Shown here: positions 1 to 7,516 of the stretch, one piece after another | Position numbering within the stretch: the first letter of the stretch is position 1 | How the letters are laid out: the number at the start of each line of letters is the position of its first letter | Made by a program: the position numbers and the translations under genes | Assembly (NCBI RefSeq): GCF_946478785.1 | Contig: NZ_CAMLDD010000001.1 | Span: 1 to 64,000, forward strand | Direction of reading: 5' to 3' | Length of the DNA: 64,000 nucleotides | Source: an uncultured Flavobacterium sp. | Lineage (GTDB): Bacteria; Bacteroidota; Bacteroidia; Flavobacteriales; Flavobacteriaceae | Notes under the pieces: model-generated | Seen by the model: the letters and a program-made list of their open reading frames with translations, nothing else | Told to the model about the DNA's origin: nothing | Database searches by the model: none

Positions 1-25
1 TTCACTTCAATTATGCAGGGATGGC

Positions 26-77
26 AACTATTCCAAGATGTGTCCAGACGGTAGGTTTCCATCAGGGCTAGGACTTT
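26..77 (-). ncRNA. Partial copy of a structured intergenic element (copy 3)
   Basis: Read on the minus strand, this begins CTAAAG, then CCTAGCCCTGATGGAAA, and ends in GGAATAGTT. The start matches the element at 31670-31744 and the end resembles that at 15957-16092 (GGAATAGCT). The outer stem AGC-CC/GG-AATA-GTT can still form with one G-T pair. It is shorter and more degenerate than the other two. I recall such elements from Flavobacteria but cannot verify a family name. Confidence 0.35.
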
Positions 78-161
78 AGTTTTCATAAGAGGCTTTTATG
101 AAAATTTATGCACATGGTTTGCAAAGTTTCAGAAACACAAGGTTTTTATTTTTTACTCATT

Positions 162-293
162 TTTGTCATTCCGAGGAACGAGAAATCTCCGCGAGAAACT
201 CCACACAGAAACTCTCCAATCTTTGTCGAGCTACTTACGGAGATTTGCTTCGCCTGTTCGCTATGGCTCGGGTCTCGTTCCTCGGAATAACAA
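162..293. repeat. Nested inverted repeat
   Basis: The left arm (about 162-191) reads TTTGTCATTCCGAGGAACGA followed by GA and AATCTCCG. The right arm (about 239-247 and 272-293) is its reverse complement with one mismatch (C to T) in the outer part. The centre holds an unpaired stretch. The open frames crossing it have no recognisable protein content, so I treat it as a dispersed non-coding repeat. The next ~120 bases (300-412) carry the phrases ACTTTGCGACTTCGCGACTT and CTCTGCGCACTTCTTTGCGG, which also look like dispersed-repeat text. Confidence 0.6.
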
Positions 294-510
294 ACTCGGT
301 GGTTACTTTGTGTTGAATAGAGAAAAAACTTTGCGACTTCGCGACTTTGCGGGATTAAAAAAAAGAAAAACTTGGCGAACCTCTGCGCACTTCTTTGCGG
401 TAAAACTCTAAAAGCTGTTTCTTATTAATTTATTTATTTTATTGAGTTAATATTTGGTATTGAAATGCCATACCTTGTGTAAAAACTAATAAACAAATTC
501 AAGTTACAGA

Positions 511-1344
511 ATGCACTCAAAATACCTATTGATTTTTATCATTTTATTTTCAATCCAAGTAAATTCCCAAATTTTAGAACCTCTTTTAGAACCAAAGAAA
601 AATTTTCGCGCCGCAGATTCGCTGTTGAAAGAGCCTAGTTTTTCGGTACACAAAGACAATTATTTTTTAACAGGAGTGCCAATCAATACTGCAGTAACCA
701 GTGATAATGCAGATGTTAAATATCAGGTCAGTTTTAAGCTTAGATTGAAATCAAAACCTTTATGGGGTGGTTTTTTTCCCTATTTGCTGTACACCCAAAA
801 AGCGTTCTGGGACATTTATGCAAGCTCAAAGCCATTTGAAGAAATTAATTTTAATCCGGGTGTAGCCATTGTTCGTCCATTTTATTTAAAAGGCGGAAGA
901 CTGACGTATGGAACAATTTCATTAGAGCATGAATCTAATGGCAGGGACTCCATTTATTCACGAACATGGAACATGCTTGCGTTCTCTTTAAAATCACAGG
1001 TTTCACCACGTTGGACAGTAGGTTTGAGAGGATGGATTCCGCTTGTTGACAAAGATGATAATCCCGGACTTACAAAATATGTAGGTTATGGCGAGGCGAG
1101 TGCTACGTATCAGATCCAGCCCGGACGATGGAGTGCAGACATTCTTTTCAGAAAGGGAAGTGGTCTTATCAATTATGGATCTTTGCAGACACAAGTAAAC
1201 TGGAGACCCTACAGAAACGAAAATTATTATCTCACGCTTCAATGGTTTGTGGGCTACACAGAAAGTTTAATTGATTATCAGGAACATAAAAGCATGATAC
1301 GTTTAGGATTTACGATAAAACCTGAAAATATGGGAATTTTTTAA
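511..1344 (+). CDS. pldA: Outer-membrane phospholipase A (PldA/OMPLA family)
   Basis: This 277-residue protein begins with a signal peptide (about 1-20, ending VNSQ). It carries the OMPLA active-site block: H140 and S142 in EHESNG and N154 in SRTWN, with the same 14-residue His-to-Asn spacing as E. coli PldA (H142/S144/N156). The later DDNPGLTKYVGYGE block is also typical. Known members are outer-membrane beta-barrels hydrolysing phospholipid acyl chains when the membrane is disturbed. The acidic/hydrophobic run YTQKAFWDIYASSKPFEE is the family's conserved first barrel region. Length fits the family. It stands alone, following about 500 bases of repeats, and ends convergently with the acetyltransferase at 1434. 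ATG start is well placed before the signal peptide. Confidence 0.88.
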   Translation: MHSKYLLIFIILFSIQVNSQILEPLLEPKKNFRAADSLLKEPSFSVHKDNYFLTGVPINTAVTSDNADVKYQVSFKLRLKSKPLWGGFFPYLLYTQKAFWDIYASSKPFEEINFNPGVAIVRPFYLKGGRLTYGTISLEHESNGRDSIYSRTWNMLAFSLKSQVSPRWTVGLRGWIPLVDKDDNPGLTKYVGYGEASATYQIQPGRWSADILFRKGSGLINYGSLQTQVNWRPYRNENYYLTLQWFVGYTESLIDYQEHKSMIRLGFTIKPENMGIF

Positions 1345-1433
1345 TGCTTTGTAATATGAACTTTAAAGTTTCAAACCTATTTTCACGCAAACTTTTTAAA
1401 TGAACTTATATCACTTATATGGTGAGAAAAAAA

Positions 1434-1940
1434 TTATATAGTTTTCTCCAAAAAGACAAACTCCAATGGTTCATCAGTAATCGTAACATGAATGTCACTC
1501 TCAGGAAAAGCCTCTCTTACGCCCGTATCCACATAGCCATGGCGTTTGTACCACGCAATAAGCTCTTCACGAACTGAAATTACCGTCATAATAATACTCG
1601 ACAATCCCAAAGATTTCGCCTGATTCTCAGCCTCAGCCAGCATCTTTTTACCGATTCCGCTGTTTTGAAGTTCCGGTGAAACAGTTAACATGCCCAAATA
1701 CAATTGATGTTCTTTCTCCACCAACAAAACCGAACCAATAATTTGGTTGTTCTCGGTATATTTCAAAATTGTATTTTTAGTATTCAGAAAAATTTTAGTC
1801 ATTTCGGACTCATCCGTTCTTTTTCCTTCTAATAAATGGGCCTCGGTAGTCCAGCCTTTTTTAGAAGTTTCACCTCTGTAAGCCGAATTTATTAAAATAG
1901 TTAAGGCCGGAATGTCTTCTAGTGTTGCTTTTGTAATCAT
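1434..1940 (-). CDS. GNAT family N-acetyltransferase
   Basis: A 168-residue single-domain protein. The acetyl-CoA binding motif A is clear at about residues 86-102, LTVSPELQNSGIGKKML with the Q-x-x-G-x-G core. The C-terminal AWYKRHGYVDTG segment is the usual motif B/end strand. GNAT enzymes move an acetyl group from acetyl-CoA to an amine; the substrate cannot be read from sequence. It is a single gene transcribed toward pldA, and its upstream side faces the inverted-repeat element at 1986-2103. Substrate prediction is not supported. Confidence 0.85.
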   Translation of the reverse strand: MITKATLEDIPALTILINSAYRGETSKKGWTTEAHLLEGKRTDESEMTKIFLNTKNTILKYTENNQIIGSVLLVEKEHQLYLGMLTVSPELQNSGIGKKMLAEAENQAKSLGLSSIIMTVISVREELIAWYKRHGYVDTGVREAFPESDIHVTITDEPLEFVFLEKTI

Positions 1941-1985
1941 GGTAAGCGATGCGTAATTTATAAAGAATATTTAAGTTTAAATTTT

Positions 1986-2103
1986 CCTCAGCTTTAGCTG
2001 GAGGACAAAATTACATTAGAAAAAGGCTTTAGCCTAATCTTTTGCGCTTTTTGGCTAAAGCCGAATTTAGCTTTAAAAGTAAACCTCCAGCTAAAGCAGG
2101 AGG
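1986..2103. repeat. Two-level inverted repeat (REP/MITE-like)
   Basis: The outer arms are 1986-2004 (CCTCAGCTTTAGCTGGAGG) and 2084-2103 (CCTCCAGCTAAAGCAGGAGG), near-perfect inverted copies. Inner arms GGCTTTAGCC (about 2025-2034) and GGCTAAAGCC (2053-2062) are perfect inverted copies. It fills the gap between two divergent genes. No transposase lies nearby, so a non-autonomous mobile repeat is an inference. Confidence 0.65.
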
Positions 2104-2176
2104 CTATTAATTTTTTCAATAAATGTAAATATTTATCTGAAAAAAATATTGAAATTTGTATAGAACTGTAAACTAG

Positions 2177-2911
2177 ATGACTATGAGCAGAATTCATTTA
2201 TTCGAATTTGAAGATCAACAATGGCTGCCGGAATTCATAAGAAATTATATGACCGATTTTTTGCAATTTCTTTCCAATAAAACCGGAATGTACAAAGGCA
2301 TTGTACCCATTATTGAAAAAGGCTTAAAAGAAAGCGGTAACAACCAGATTATAGATTTGGCTTCAGGCGGTGGTGGCGGACTGATCTGGCTCAATACCGA
2401 ATTGAAAAAGAACAACCCTGATTTCAAAATTTTGCTGACAGATTATTTTCCGAACATTTCCGCTTTTGAATACACGAAGCAACAGGCTGATAATTTTGAC
2501 TATATTAAAACGCCTGTAGATGCCCGAAATATTCCTGAAAACCTATCTGGATTAAGAACACAGTTTTTATCATTCCATCATTTTAAGCCAAACGATGCGC
2601 GTCAAATTCTACAGAATGCTGTTGACAGCGATAGTGCGATTGCTATTTTTGAAGCACAAGAAAGAAGTTTGCCAAGCATCATAGCGATGATTTTTTCACC
2701 CATCAGTGTTTTATTGACCACACCGTTTATACGCCCGTTTAAAATAGGCAGAATAATTTTTACATATCTTATTCCAATTGTGCCGCTTTTAGTTTTGTGG
2801 GACGGAATTGTATCTTCCCTCAGAACGTATTCGGTTGAGGAAATGAATGGACTTATAGCCGGTTTAAACAATAAAGAAACCTTTAACTGGGAAGTAGGAA
2901 AAATAAAATGA
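2177..2911 (+). CDS. Class I SAM-dependent methyltransferase, C-terminus cut by in-frame TGA
   Basis: The 244-residue product has a Rossmann methyltransferase core: motif I IIDLASGGGGG at residues 58-68 and the acidic strand LLTDYFPN at 86-93. A hydrophobic stretch at about 170-215 may touch membrane. The substrate is unknown. The reading frame stays open after the TGA at 2909-2911 for 13 more codons (G-P-G-K-I-L-Y-L-L-G-T-K-K) to TAA at 2951-2953, and this tail looks like a natural protein end. A nonsense change (for example AGA or GGA to TGA) is the simple reading; the core domain is intact, so it may still work. M3 (2183) is an alternative start. Confidence 0.75.
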   Translation: MTMSRIHLFEFEDQQWLPEFIRNYMTDFLQFLSNKTGMYKGIVPIIEKGLKESGNNQIIDLASGGGGGLIWLNTELKKNNPDFKILLTDYFPNISAFEYTKQQADNFDYIKTPVDARNIPENLSGLRTQFLSFHHFKPNDARQILQNAVDSDSAIAIFEAQERSLPSIIAMIFSPISVLLTTPFIRPFKIGRIIFTYLIPIVPLLVLWDGIVSSLRTYSVEEMNGLIAGLNNKETFNWEVGKIK

Positions 2912-2953
2912 GGACCTGGGAAGATTTTGTATTTGTTGGGGACGAAGAAATAA
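2912..2953 (+). other. Detached 3' tail of the methyltransferase reading frame
   Basis: Directly after TGA 2909-2911 and in the same frame lie 13 sense codons then TAA. The encoded GPGKILYLLGTKK has the basic/hydrophobic look of a conserved C-terminus rather than random intergenic translation. Either a recent nonsense mutation shortened the protein or the match is chance. Confidence 0.4.
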
Positions 2954-2979
2954 AACTTAACTTTTAATTTTGTTTTCTT

Positions 2980-2987
2980 TACATTTG
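2980..2987 (+). promoter_or_regulatory. Candidate -7 box upstream of the darTG region
   Basis: TACATTTG fits the Bacteroidota -7 consensus TAnnTTTG and lies 31 bases before the ATG at 3019. A second match, TAATTTTG, is at 2965-2972. No convincing -33 TTG is at the ideal distance, so this is tentative. Confidence 0.3.
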
Positions 2988-3018
2988 AAGTTGACTTGTA
3001 AATAATTTAATTTTTATC

Positions 3019-3279
3019 ATGGAAAAAACTAGAAATAGAAGATTATTAATAAAAAGAGCTAAAGAAATAATGAATAAAGCCAACGAGTTAGGTTTTATTT
3101 TGGATTGGAAGAGATTTGGTAAAGATTATGAAATGATAATAATGGATGTATTTAATAATCAATTAATCAAAGAGATTAAAGGATTTAAAAGTACAACTAG
3201 TGCATTACATTCAGGTTTCGATTTTTTTGAAGAAATCTTTATTGAAAAAAGAATGAAAAACTTGAATATTACTTATTAA
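3019..3279 (+). CDS. Small hypothetical protein upstream of darT
   Basis: This 86-residue protein is rich in Lys, Phe and Ile. It starts with a basic stretch (TRNRRLLIKRAKEIMNKANE) and has no motif that I recognise. No signal peptide or membrane segment is visible. Its codon use is as AT-rich as darT and darG, and it is separated from darT by 85 bases containing a palindrome, so it may belong to the same acquired module. It could be an accessory or regulatory protein, or simply an unrelated cargo gene. Coding status rests on length, start context and base composition only. Confidence 0.55.
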   Translation: MEKTRNRRLLIKRAKEIMNKANELGFILDWKRFGKDYEMIIMDVFNNQLIKEIKGFKSTTSALHSGFDFFEEIFIEKRMKNLNITY

Positions 3280-3293
3280 TATTTGTTTTTGCA

Positions 3294-3316
3294 TTTGATA
3301 TTTAAAAAATATCAAA
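3294..3316. promoter_or_regulatory. Palindrome before darT (operator or terminator stem)
   Basis: TTTGATATTT, loop AAA, AAATATCAAA forms a perfect 10-bp inverted repeat 48 bases before the darT start. It has no following T-run on the plus strand, so an operator for autoregulation of darTG is as likely as a terminator of the upstream ORF. Confidence 0.4.
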
Positions 3317-3364
3317 GCTTTAAAACATTTTGAGTAAAGTAATTATATCATATAAATTCTATTC

Positions 3365-3994
3365 ATGGTGTCAGATTTAAATAAAATTTATCTTTTTCGA
3401 ATGTTACATATTGATAATATGCAACATGTTCAGCAAAATGGAATTACTAAGATAGATTCTGTAAATGCTAATAAAAATTATAAAGCTATTGGTGATGGAG
3501 GTTTAATAAGTAATCGTAATTTATTTTTTATTCCTAATAATGGAAAAACTCTTAGCAATTACATACCTTTTTATTTTTGGTATCGAATGCCTATGCTATA
3601 TGTCATACAGAAAGGTTTTAATGGAGTGAGAGCCACTTCTGCTGAAAATATTGTATATTGTATTACTTCTGTAGCCCAAATAGTTAATTTAGAACTCAAT
3701 TACATTTTTACCGATGGACATGCAGTAAATAGTTTGAGTAGTTTTTATTTACCAAATGAAATAAACAAAATTGATGAAATCATTGATTTGAAAGTTATTA
3801 AAGATTCCTATTGGAATGATCCAAAAGATTTAGATAAAAAACGCCGAAAAGAAGCAGAATTTCTTGTAGAAAAAGATATACCTTGCGAGGCAATTGAAAA
3901 ATATGCAGTATATAATCAAAAAGCAAAAGATCAACTTTTGCAATTAGGAATAACGGAAGATAAAATTTTAATAAAAAGCGAATTCTATTTTTAA
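3365..3994 (+). CDS. darT: DarT-like DNA ADP-ribosyltransferase toxin
   Basis: The 209-residue protein matches the DarT (formerly DUF4433) fold. It has the N-terminal NAD-contact His in MLHIDNM (H15), an Arg at position 51 in LISNRNLFF, the hallmark NYIPFYFWYRMPMLYVI block (65-81), TDGHA with H119, and RRKEAEFLV with the catalytic-type Glu E165. Known DarT enzymes attach ADP-ribose to bases of single-stranded DNA and block replication; DarTG systems protect against phage. It is followed after one base by darG, so the two are co-translated. All key residues appear intact, so activity is expected. Which DarT subtype or target base cannot be read here. Confidence 0.88.
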   Translation: MVSDLNKIYLFRMLHIDNMQHVQQNGITKIDSVNANKNYKAIGDGGLISNRNLFFIPNNGKTLSNYIPFYFWYRMPMLYVIQKGFNGVRATSAENIVYCITSVAQIVNLELNYIFTDGHAVNSLSSFYLPNEINKIDEIIDLKVIKDSYWNDPKDLDKKRRKEAEFLVEKDIPCEAIEKYAVYNQKAKDQLLQLGITEDKILIKSEFYF

Positions 3995-3995
3995 G

Positions 3996-5033
3996 ATGTT
4001 AAAATTTATAAAAGGAAATTTACTAGAAAGCGAAGCTGAAGCTTTAGTTAATACCGTAAACACTGTAGGTGTTATGGGAAAAGGAATTGCATTGCAATTT
4101 AAAAATCAGTTTCCAAATAATTATAAAATTTATGCGAAAGCTTGTAAAAACAATGAATTTCGTATTGGAGAATTATTAGTTACAGAGGAACAATCATTGC
4201 TGGGAGGAAATAAAATAATTATAAATTTTCCAACTAAAACAGATTGGAGAAAGCCATCTGAGTATAGTTATATTGAAAAGGGAATGATTGAACTTGTTAA
4301 AGTTATAAAAGACCGTAAAATTAAATCAATAGCAATTCCACCATTAGGAGCAGGTCATGGAGGATTAGATTGGGATAAAGTTAGTCGATTAATGCAATAT
4401 TATTTAAAAGATGTAGATGCTGAAATATTAATATTTCAACCAAATGCAACTATAGAAGAGACTTTAAAGAAAGAAAGAGTTAAGTTGACCCCTGCAAGGG
4501 CAATGTTGTTATCTGTTCTTTTTGAATTAGTTAGGAACGGGGAGTTTGTTTCAGAATTTGCAGCAGAAAAAATTGCATATTTTTTGCAAAAATTCGGTGC
4601 TAAAGATAATTTTAAATTAGAATTTTCAGCAAATTTTTATGGACCATATTCAGGAAGAGTCAAACATGTTTTATATTATTTGAATGGAAGTTATATAACA
4701 GGATATAGCTCAAAAGATAAAAAACCATTTGAAGAAATAGCATTGAGAGCTAATACAGAGCAAGAAATAATTGATTTTTTAGATTCCCCTGAACATAAAG
4801 CATATAAAGAGATTGTTGATAAAACAAAAAGTTTTTTAAATGGGTTTTATTCCCCATTCGGATTAGAATTATTATCAACGATTGATTTTATTATAGAAAA
4901 TAAAAAAACTAAATCTGAACAAACTATAATAGAACATCTTGAACAATGGAGTGAGAGAAAGAAGACATTTTCAAAATTCATAAATATTGCTATGAGAAAC
5001 TTTGAAAAACACAATATGCATTTACAACAATAA
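3996..5033 (+). CDS. darG: DarG-like macrodomain antitoxin (DNA ADP-ribosylglycohydrolase)
   Basis: The 345-residue product has an N-terminal macrodomain (about 1-150): GNLLESEAEALVNTVN, then VGVMGKGIALQFK and PPLGAGHGGLDW, which line the ADP-ribose pocket. The C-terminal part (about 160-345) contains FYGPYSGRVKHVLYYLNG and matches the extra domain that in DarG proteins binds and neutralises DarT. The macrodomain removes ADP-ribose from DNA, so the protein has two ways to restrain the toxin. Start ATG lies one base after the darT stop. The pair ends at a strong terminator shared with thrC on the other strand. Confidence 0.88.
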   Translation: MLKFIKGNLLESEAEALVNTVNTVGVMGKGIALQFKNQFPNNYKIYAKACKNNEFRIGELLVTEEQSLLGGNKIIINFPTKTDWRKPSEYSYIEKGMIELVKVIKDRKIKSIAIPPLGAGHGGLDWDKVSRLMQYYLKDVDAEILIFQPNATIEETLKKERVKLTPARAMLLSVLFELVRNGEFVSEFAAEKIAYFLQKFGAKDNFKLEFSANFYGPYSGRVKHVLYYLNGSYITGYSSKDKKPFEEIALRANTEQEIIDFLDSPEHKAYKEIVDKTKSFLNGFYSPFGLELLSTIDFIIENKKTKSEQTIIEHLEQWSERKKTFSKFINIAMRNFEKHNMHLQQ

Positions 5034-5065
5034 AATTTCATTGTAAAATTCAAATTAGATTCTAA

Positions 5066-5114
5066 TAAAAAAAAGTGTGGAAGTATTGATAAATATACTC
5101 CACACTTTTTTTTA
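5066..5114. terminator. Bidirectional terminator between darG and thrC
   Basis: An A-run, GTGTGG, AGTAT, a short loop, ATACT, CCACAC and a T-run form a long hairpin flanked by A and T tracts on both sides. This suits termination of darG on the plus strand and thrC on the minus strand. Confidence 0.8.
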
Positions 5115-5132
5115 CAATAGAAAACTTACTAT

Positions 5133-6422
5133 CTATCCCAAGAAACTCTTCAATTCCTCATAAGTCCCAATCTTCACACTAACTTTCTCCTTATTCATAA
5201 CACTTTCAATTTGTGTTGGAATCGGAAGCGTAATTCCCAAAGCAGGTTCAACAACATCAAGGAATTTAATAGGATGAGCCGTTTCTAAGAAAATACCAAT
5301 AGCGTTATCATTTTTTTGCAGCTCTTTTTTCAAACCTAAATAGCCAACAGCACCATGTGGTTCTGCAATATATCCATCTGTGTTATAAATATTTTTTAGA
5401 GCTTCAAGCGTTTGTTCATCGGTATAGCTATATGAAGAGAAGTCTTTTTCGAAAGCTTTTAAATCATTATTGTACAATTCCTGTATCCTGATAAAGTTGC
5501 TTGGGTTTCCAACGTCCATAGCGTTTGAAATGGTCGCTTTAGAAGGTTTTGGGTCGTATTTTCCGTTTGTCAAGAATCTTGGTACGGTATCGTTTACGTT
5601 GGTAGACGCTACAAAATGTTCAATTGGCAAACCTAATTTCTTTGCCATAATTCCTGCACAGATATTTCCGAAATTTCCGCTTGGGCAAGAGAAAATCAAT
5701 GGTCTGTTTTGGCTTTTCAAAGCTTTGTAAGCAAAGAAGAAATAAAACATCTGAGGTAACCAACGCGCAATATTAATCGAATTCGCCGAAGTCAGGTTTT
5801 TATGCGCTAAAGTTTCATCTAAAAATGCTTTTTTTACCATATCCTGACAGTCATCAAAAACACCATCAACTTCCAATGCTTTAATGTTTTGTCCTAAAGT
5901 CGTCAATTGTTTTTCCTGAATGTCGCTCACTTTTCCTGTTGGATATAAAATCACAACATCAACGCCATCAACACCTAAAAATCCGCTGGCAACAGCACCG
6001 CCCGTATCTCCCGAAGTCGCTACTAAAACCGTGTTTTTACTGTCTTTTTTGTCTTTATTAAAATACGCCAAACAACGTGACATAAATCGTGCTCCAACGT
6101 CTTTAAAAGCCATTGTTGGGCCGTGAAATAATTCCAAAGAATAGATTCCTTCTTCCACTTTCACTACCGGAAAATCAAAACACAACGTTTCGGCAATAAT
6201 TTCTTTTAATTTGGCAGCCGGAATTTCATCCCCCACAAATTGCTGAATTGCTTCAAAAGCAATTTCTTCGTGGCTCAAACCTTCAATTTTATCAAAAAAA
6301 GACGGATCTAAAGCTGTGATATTCTCAGGAAAATATAATCCTTTATCACTTGCTAATCCTTGTATTACCGCTTCCTGAAACGAAACTTTCGGGGCATTAT
6401 GGTTTAAACTATAGTATTTCAT
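5133..6422 (-). CDS. thrC: Threonine synthase
   Basis: This PLP enzyme converts O-phosphohomoserine to threonine, the last step of the pathway. The protein (429 residues from MKYYSLNHNAPK) has the PLP lysine region HGPTMAFKDVGARF, VATSGDTGGAVASGF for phosphate/PLP binding, and the SCPSGNFGNICAG block, all typical of the ThrC family. I chose the internal ATG at 6420-6422 because family members start MKYYS; the upstream 10 codons are low-complexity. It is the third gene of thrA-thrB-thrC, separated from thrB by a 96-base gap that holds an inverted repeat. Confidence 0.95.
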   Translation of the reverse strand: MKYYSLNHNAPKVSFQEAVIQGLASDKGLYFPENITALDPSFFDKIEGLSHEEIAFEAIQQFVGDEIPAAKLKEIIAETLCFDFPVVKVEEGIYSLELFHGPTMAFKDVGARFMSRCLAYFNKDKKDSKNTVLVATSGDTGGAVASGFLGVDGVDVVILYPTGKVSDIQEKQLTTLGQNIKALEVDGVFDDCQDMVKKAFLDETLAHKNLTSANSINIARWLPQMFYFFFAYKALKSQNRPLIFSCPSGNFGNICAGIMAKKLGLPIEHFVASTNVNDTVPRFLTNGKYDPKPSKATISNAMDVGNPSNFIRIQELYNNDLKAFEKDFSSYSYTDEQTLEALKNIYNTDGYIAEPHGAVGYLGLKKELQKNDNAIGIFLETAHPIKFLDVVEPALGITLPIPTQIESVMNKEKVSVKIGTYEELKSFLG

Positions 6423-6440
6423 TATTGTTATTATTTTGAA

Positions 6441-6509
6441 CACGAATTTCACTAATTGTCACTAATTCTTGTATTTATTATTCCACAAACCAATTTGTGT
6501 AAATTCGTG
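6441..6509. repeat. Inverted repeat inside the thr operon (thrB-thrC gap)
   Basis: CACGAATTTCACTAATT at 6441-6457 faces AATTTGTGTAAATTCGTG at 6492-6509, an imperfect inverted copy. Part of the arm (CACTAATT) recurs just downstream. It resembles dispersed flavobacterial intergenic repeats and lies in the transcript between thrB and thrC. Confidence 0.5.
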
Positions 6510-6518
6510 CAATTAGTG

Positions 6519-7442
6519 TTATATTATTCTCACTCCATCAGGATTAATTTTCGAAACGTGAATCTCATATGGTAAATTCATTTTTTCGTAAACATCGCTC
6601 ATGGCTTTGGCGATTTGGTCTGCGGTGTTTTTTCCTCTGCTTAAAGCAAAAATCGACGGGCCTGAACCTGAAATTCCGGAACCCAAGGCACCGTTTTCTA
6701 AAGCTGTTTGTTTGATCAGGTCAAATCCCGGAATTAAAACACTTCTTAACGGTTCTACGATTTCGTCATGAAGCGAACGTCCGATCAAATCGTAATCTTT
6801 TGTATATAATCCGGCGATTAATCCGCCTACATTTCCCCATTGCATAATGGCGCTTTTTAGGGAAACCGTTTGTTTCAATACTGAACGTGCATCCGATGTT
6901 TTCAATTCAATCTGAGGATGAACCACCGTTGCGAATAATTCTTCCGGACTGTCAATTCGGATAATATCAAGCGGAGCATAACTTCTTACCAAAGTAAAAC
7001 CGCCCAAAAGGGCAGGAGCAACGTTGTCTGCATGTGCGTTTCCGCTGGCTAATTTTTCGCCCTGCATCGCAAATTGCACTAAATCTTTTCTTGAATATGG
7101 TCTTCCTAATAATTCATTAATTCCGAAAACTGCTCCGGCAGAACTGGCAGCACTGCTTCCGATTCCGCTTCCGGCTTTGATATTTTTATAAATTTCGATT
7201 TCAAAACCAAAGTCTAATTCGTCCAAAGTCGCTAACATCGCCAAAGCCGCAACACCCGAAACGTTTTTCTCGGTTTCCAAAGGCAAATCGGCACCTACGA
7301 TTTTAGTAATACGAACTCCTTTTTCAGCTGTTTTACGAACAATCATTTCATCGCCCGCATTGTCTAAGCAAAGTCCAAGAACGTCAAATCCGCACGAAAG
7401 ATTCGCAATAGTTGCCGGACAAAATAGTTTTATTTCAGTCAT
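6519..7442 (-). CDS. thrB: Homoserine kinase
   Basis: A GHMP-kinase family protein (307 residues from MTEIKLF) that phosphorylates homoserine to give the ThrC substrate. The ATP-binding loop is GSGIGSSAASSAGA, preceded by FCPATIANLSCGFDVLG and followed by GSGISGSGPSIFALS, the three GHMP motifs. The longer frame from 7490 adds low-complexity repeat-derived residues, so the ATG at 7440-7442 is preferred. It sits between thrA and thrC on the minus strand and should be on the same transcript. Confidence 0.94.
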   Translation of the reverse strand: MTEIKLFCPATIANLSCGFDVLGLCLDNAGDEMIVRKTAEKGVRITKIVGADLPLETEKNVSGVAALAMLATLDELDFGFEIEIYKNIKAGSGIGSSAASSAGAVFGINELLGRPYSRKDLVQFAMQGEKLASGNAHADNVAPALLGGFTLVRSYAPLDIIRIDSPEELFATVVHPQIELKTSDARSVLKQTVSLKSAIMQWGNVGGLIAGLYTKDYDLIGRSLHDEIVEPLRSVLIPGFDLIKQTALENGALGSGISGSGPSIFALSRGKNTADQIAKAMSDVYEKMNLPYEIHVSKINPDGVRII

Positions 7443-7469
7443 AAATTTTGTTGTTGGTTGTCGGTTTTC

Positions 7470-7500
7470 GGTTGATGGTTTGACTATCAACCATCAACTA
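7470..7500. repeat. Inverted repeat in the thrA-thrB gap
   Basis: GTTGATGGTT, a loop of about eight bases, then AACCATCAAC make a perfect 10-bp stem, followed by further variants of the same word (AACTATCAAC). It is a simple-repeat hairpin in the operon's intergenic space, of a kind that recurs elsewhere in this window. Confidence 0.5.
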
Positions 7501-7516
7501 ATAACTATCAACTAAA

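Noticed and set aside
98..411. Several overlapping open frames in the first 400 bases
   Set aside because: They run through the nested inverted repeat and low-complexity text, in several frames at once, and the peptides resemble no protein. I treat the region as non-coding repeats.
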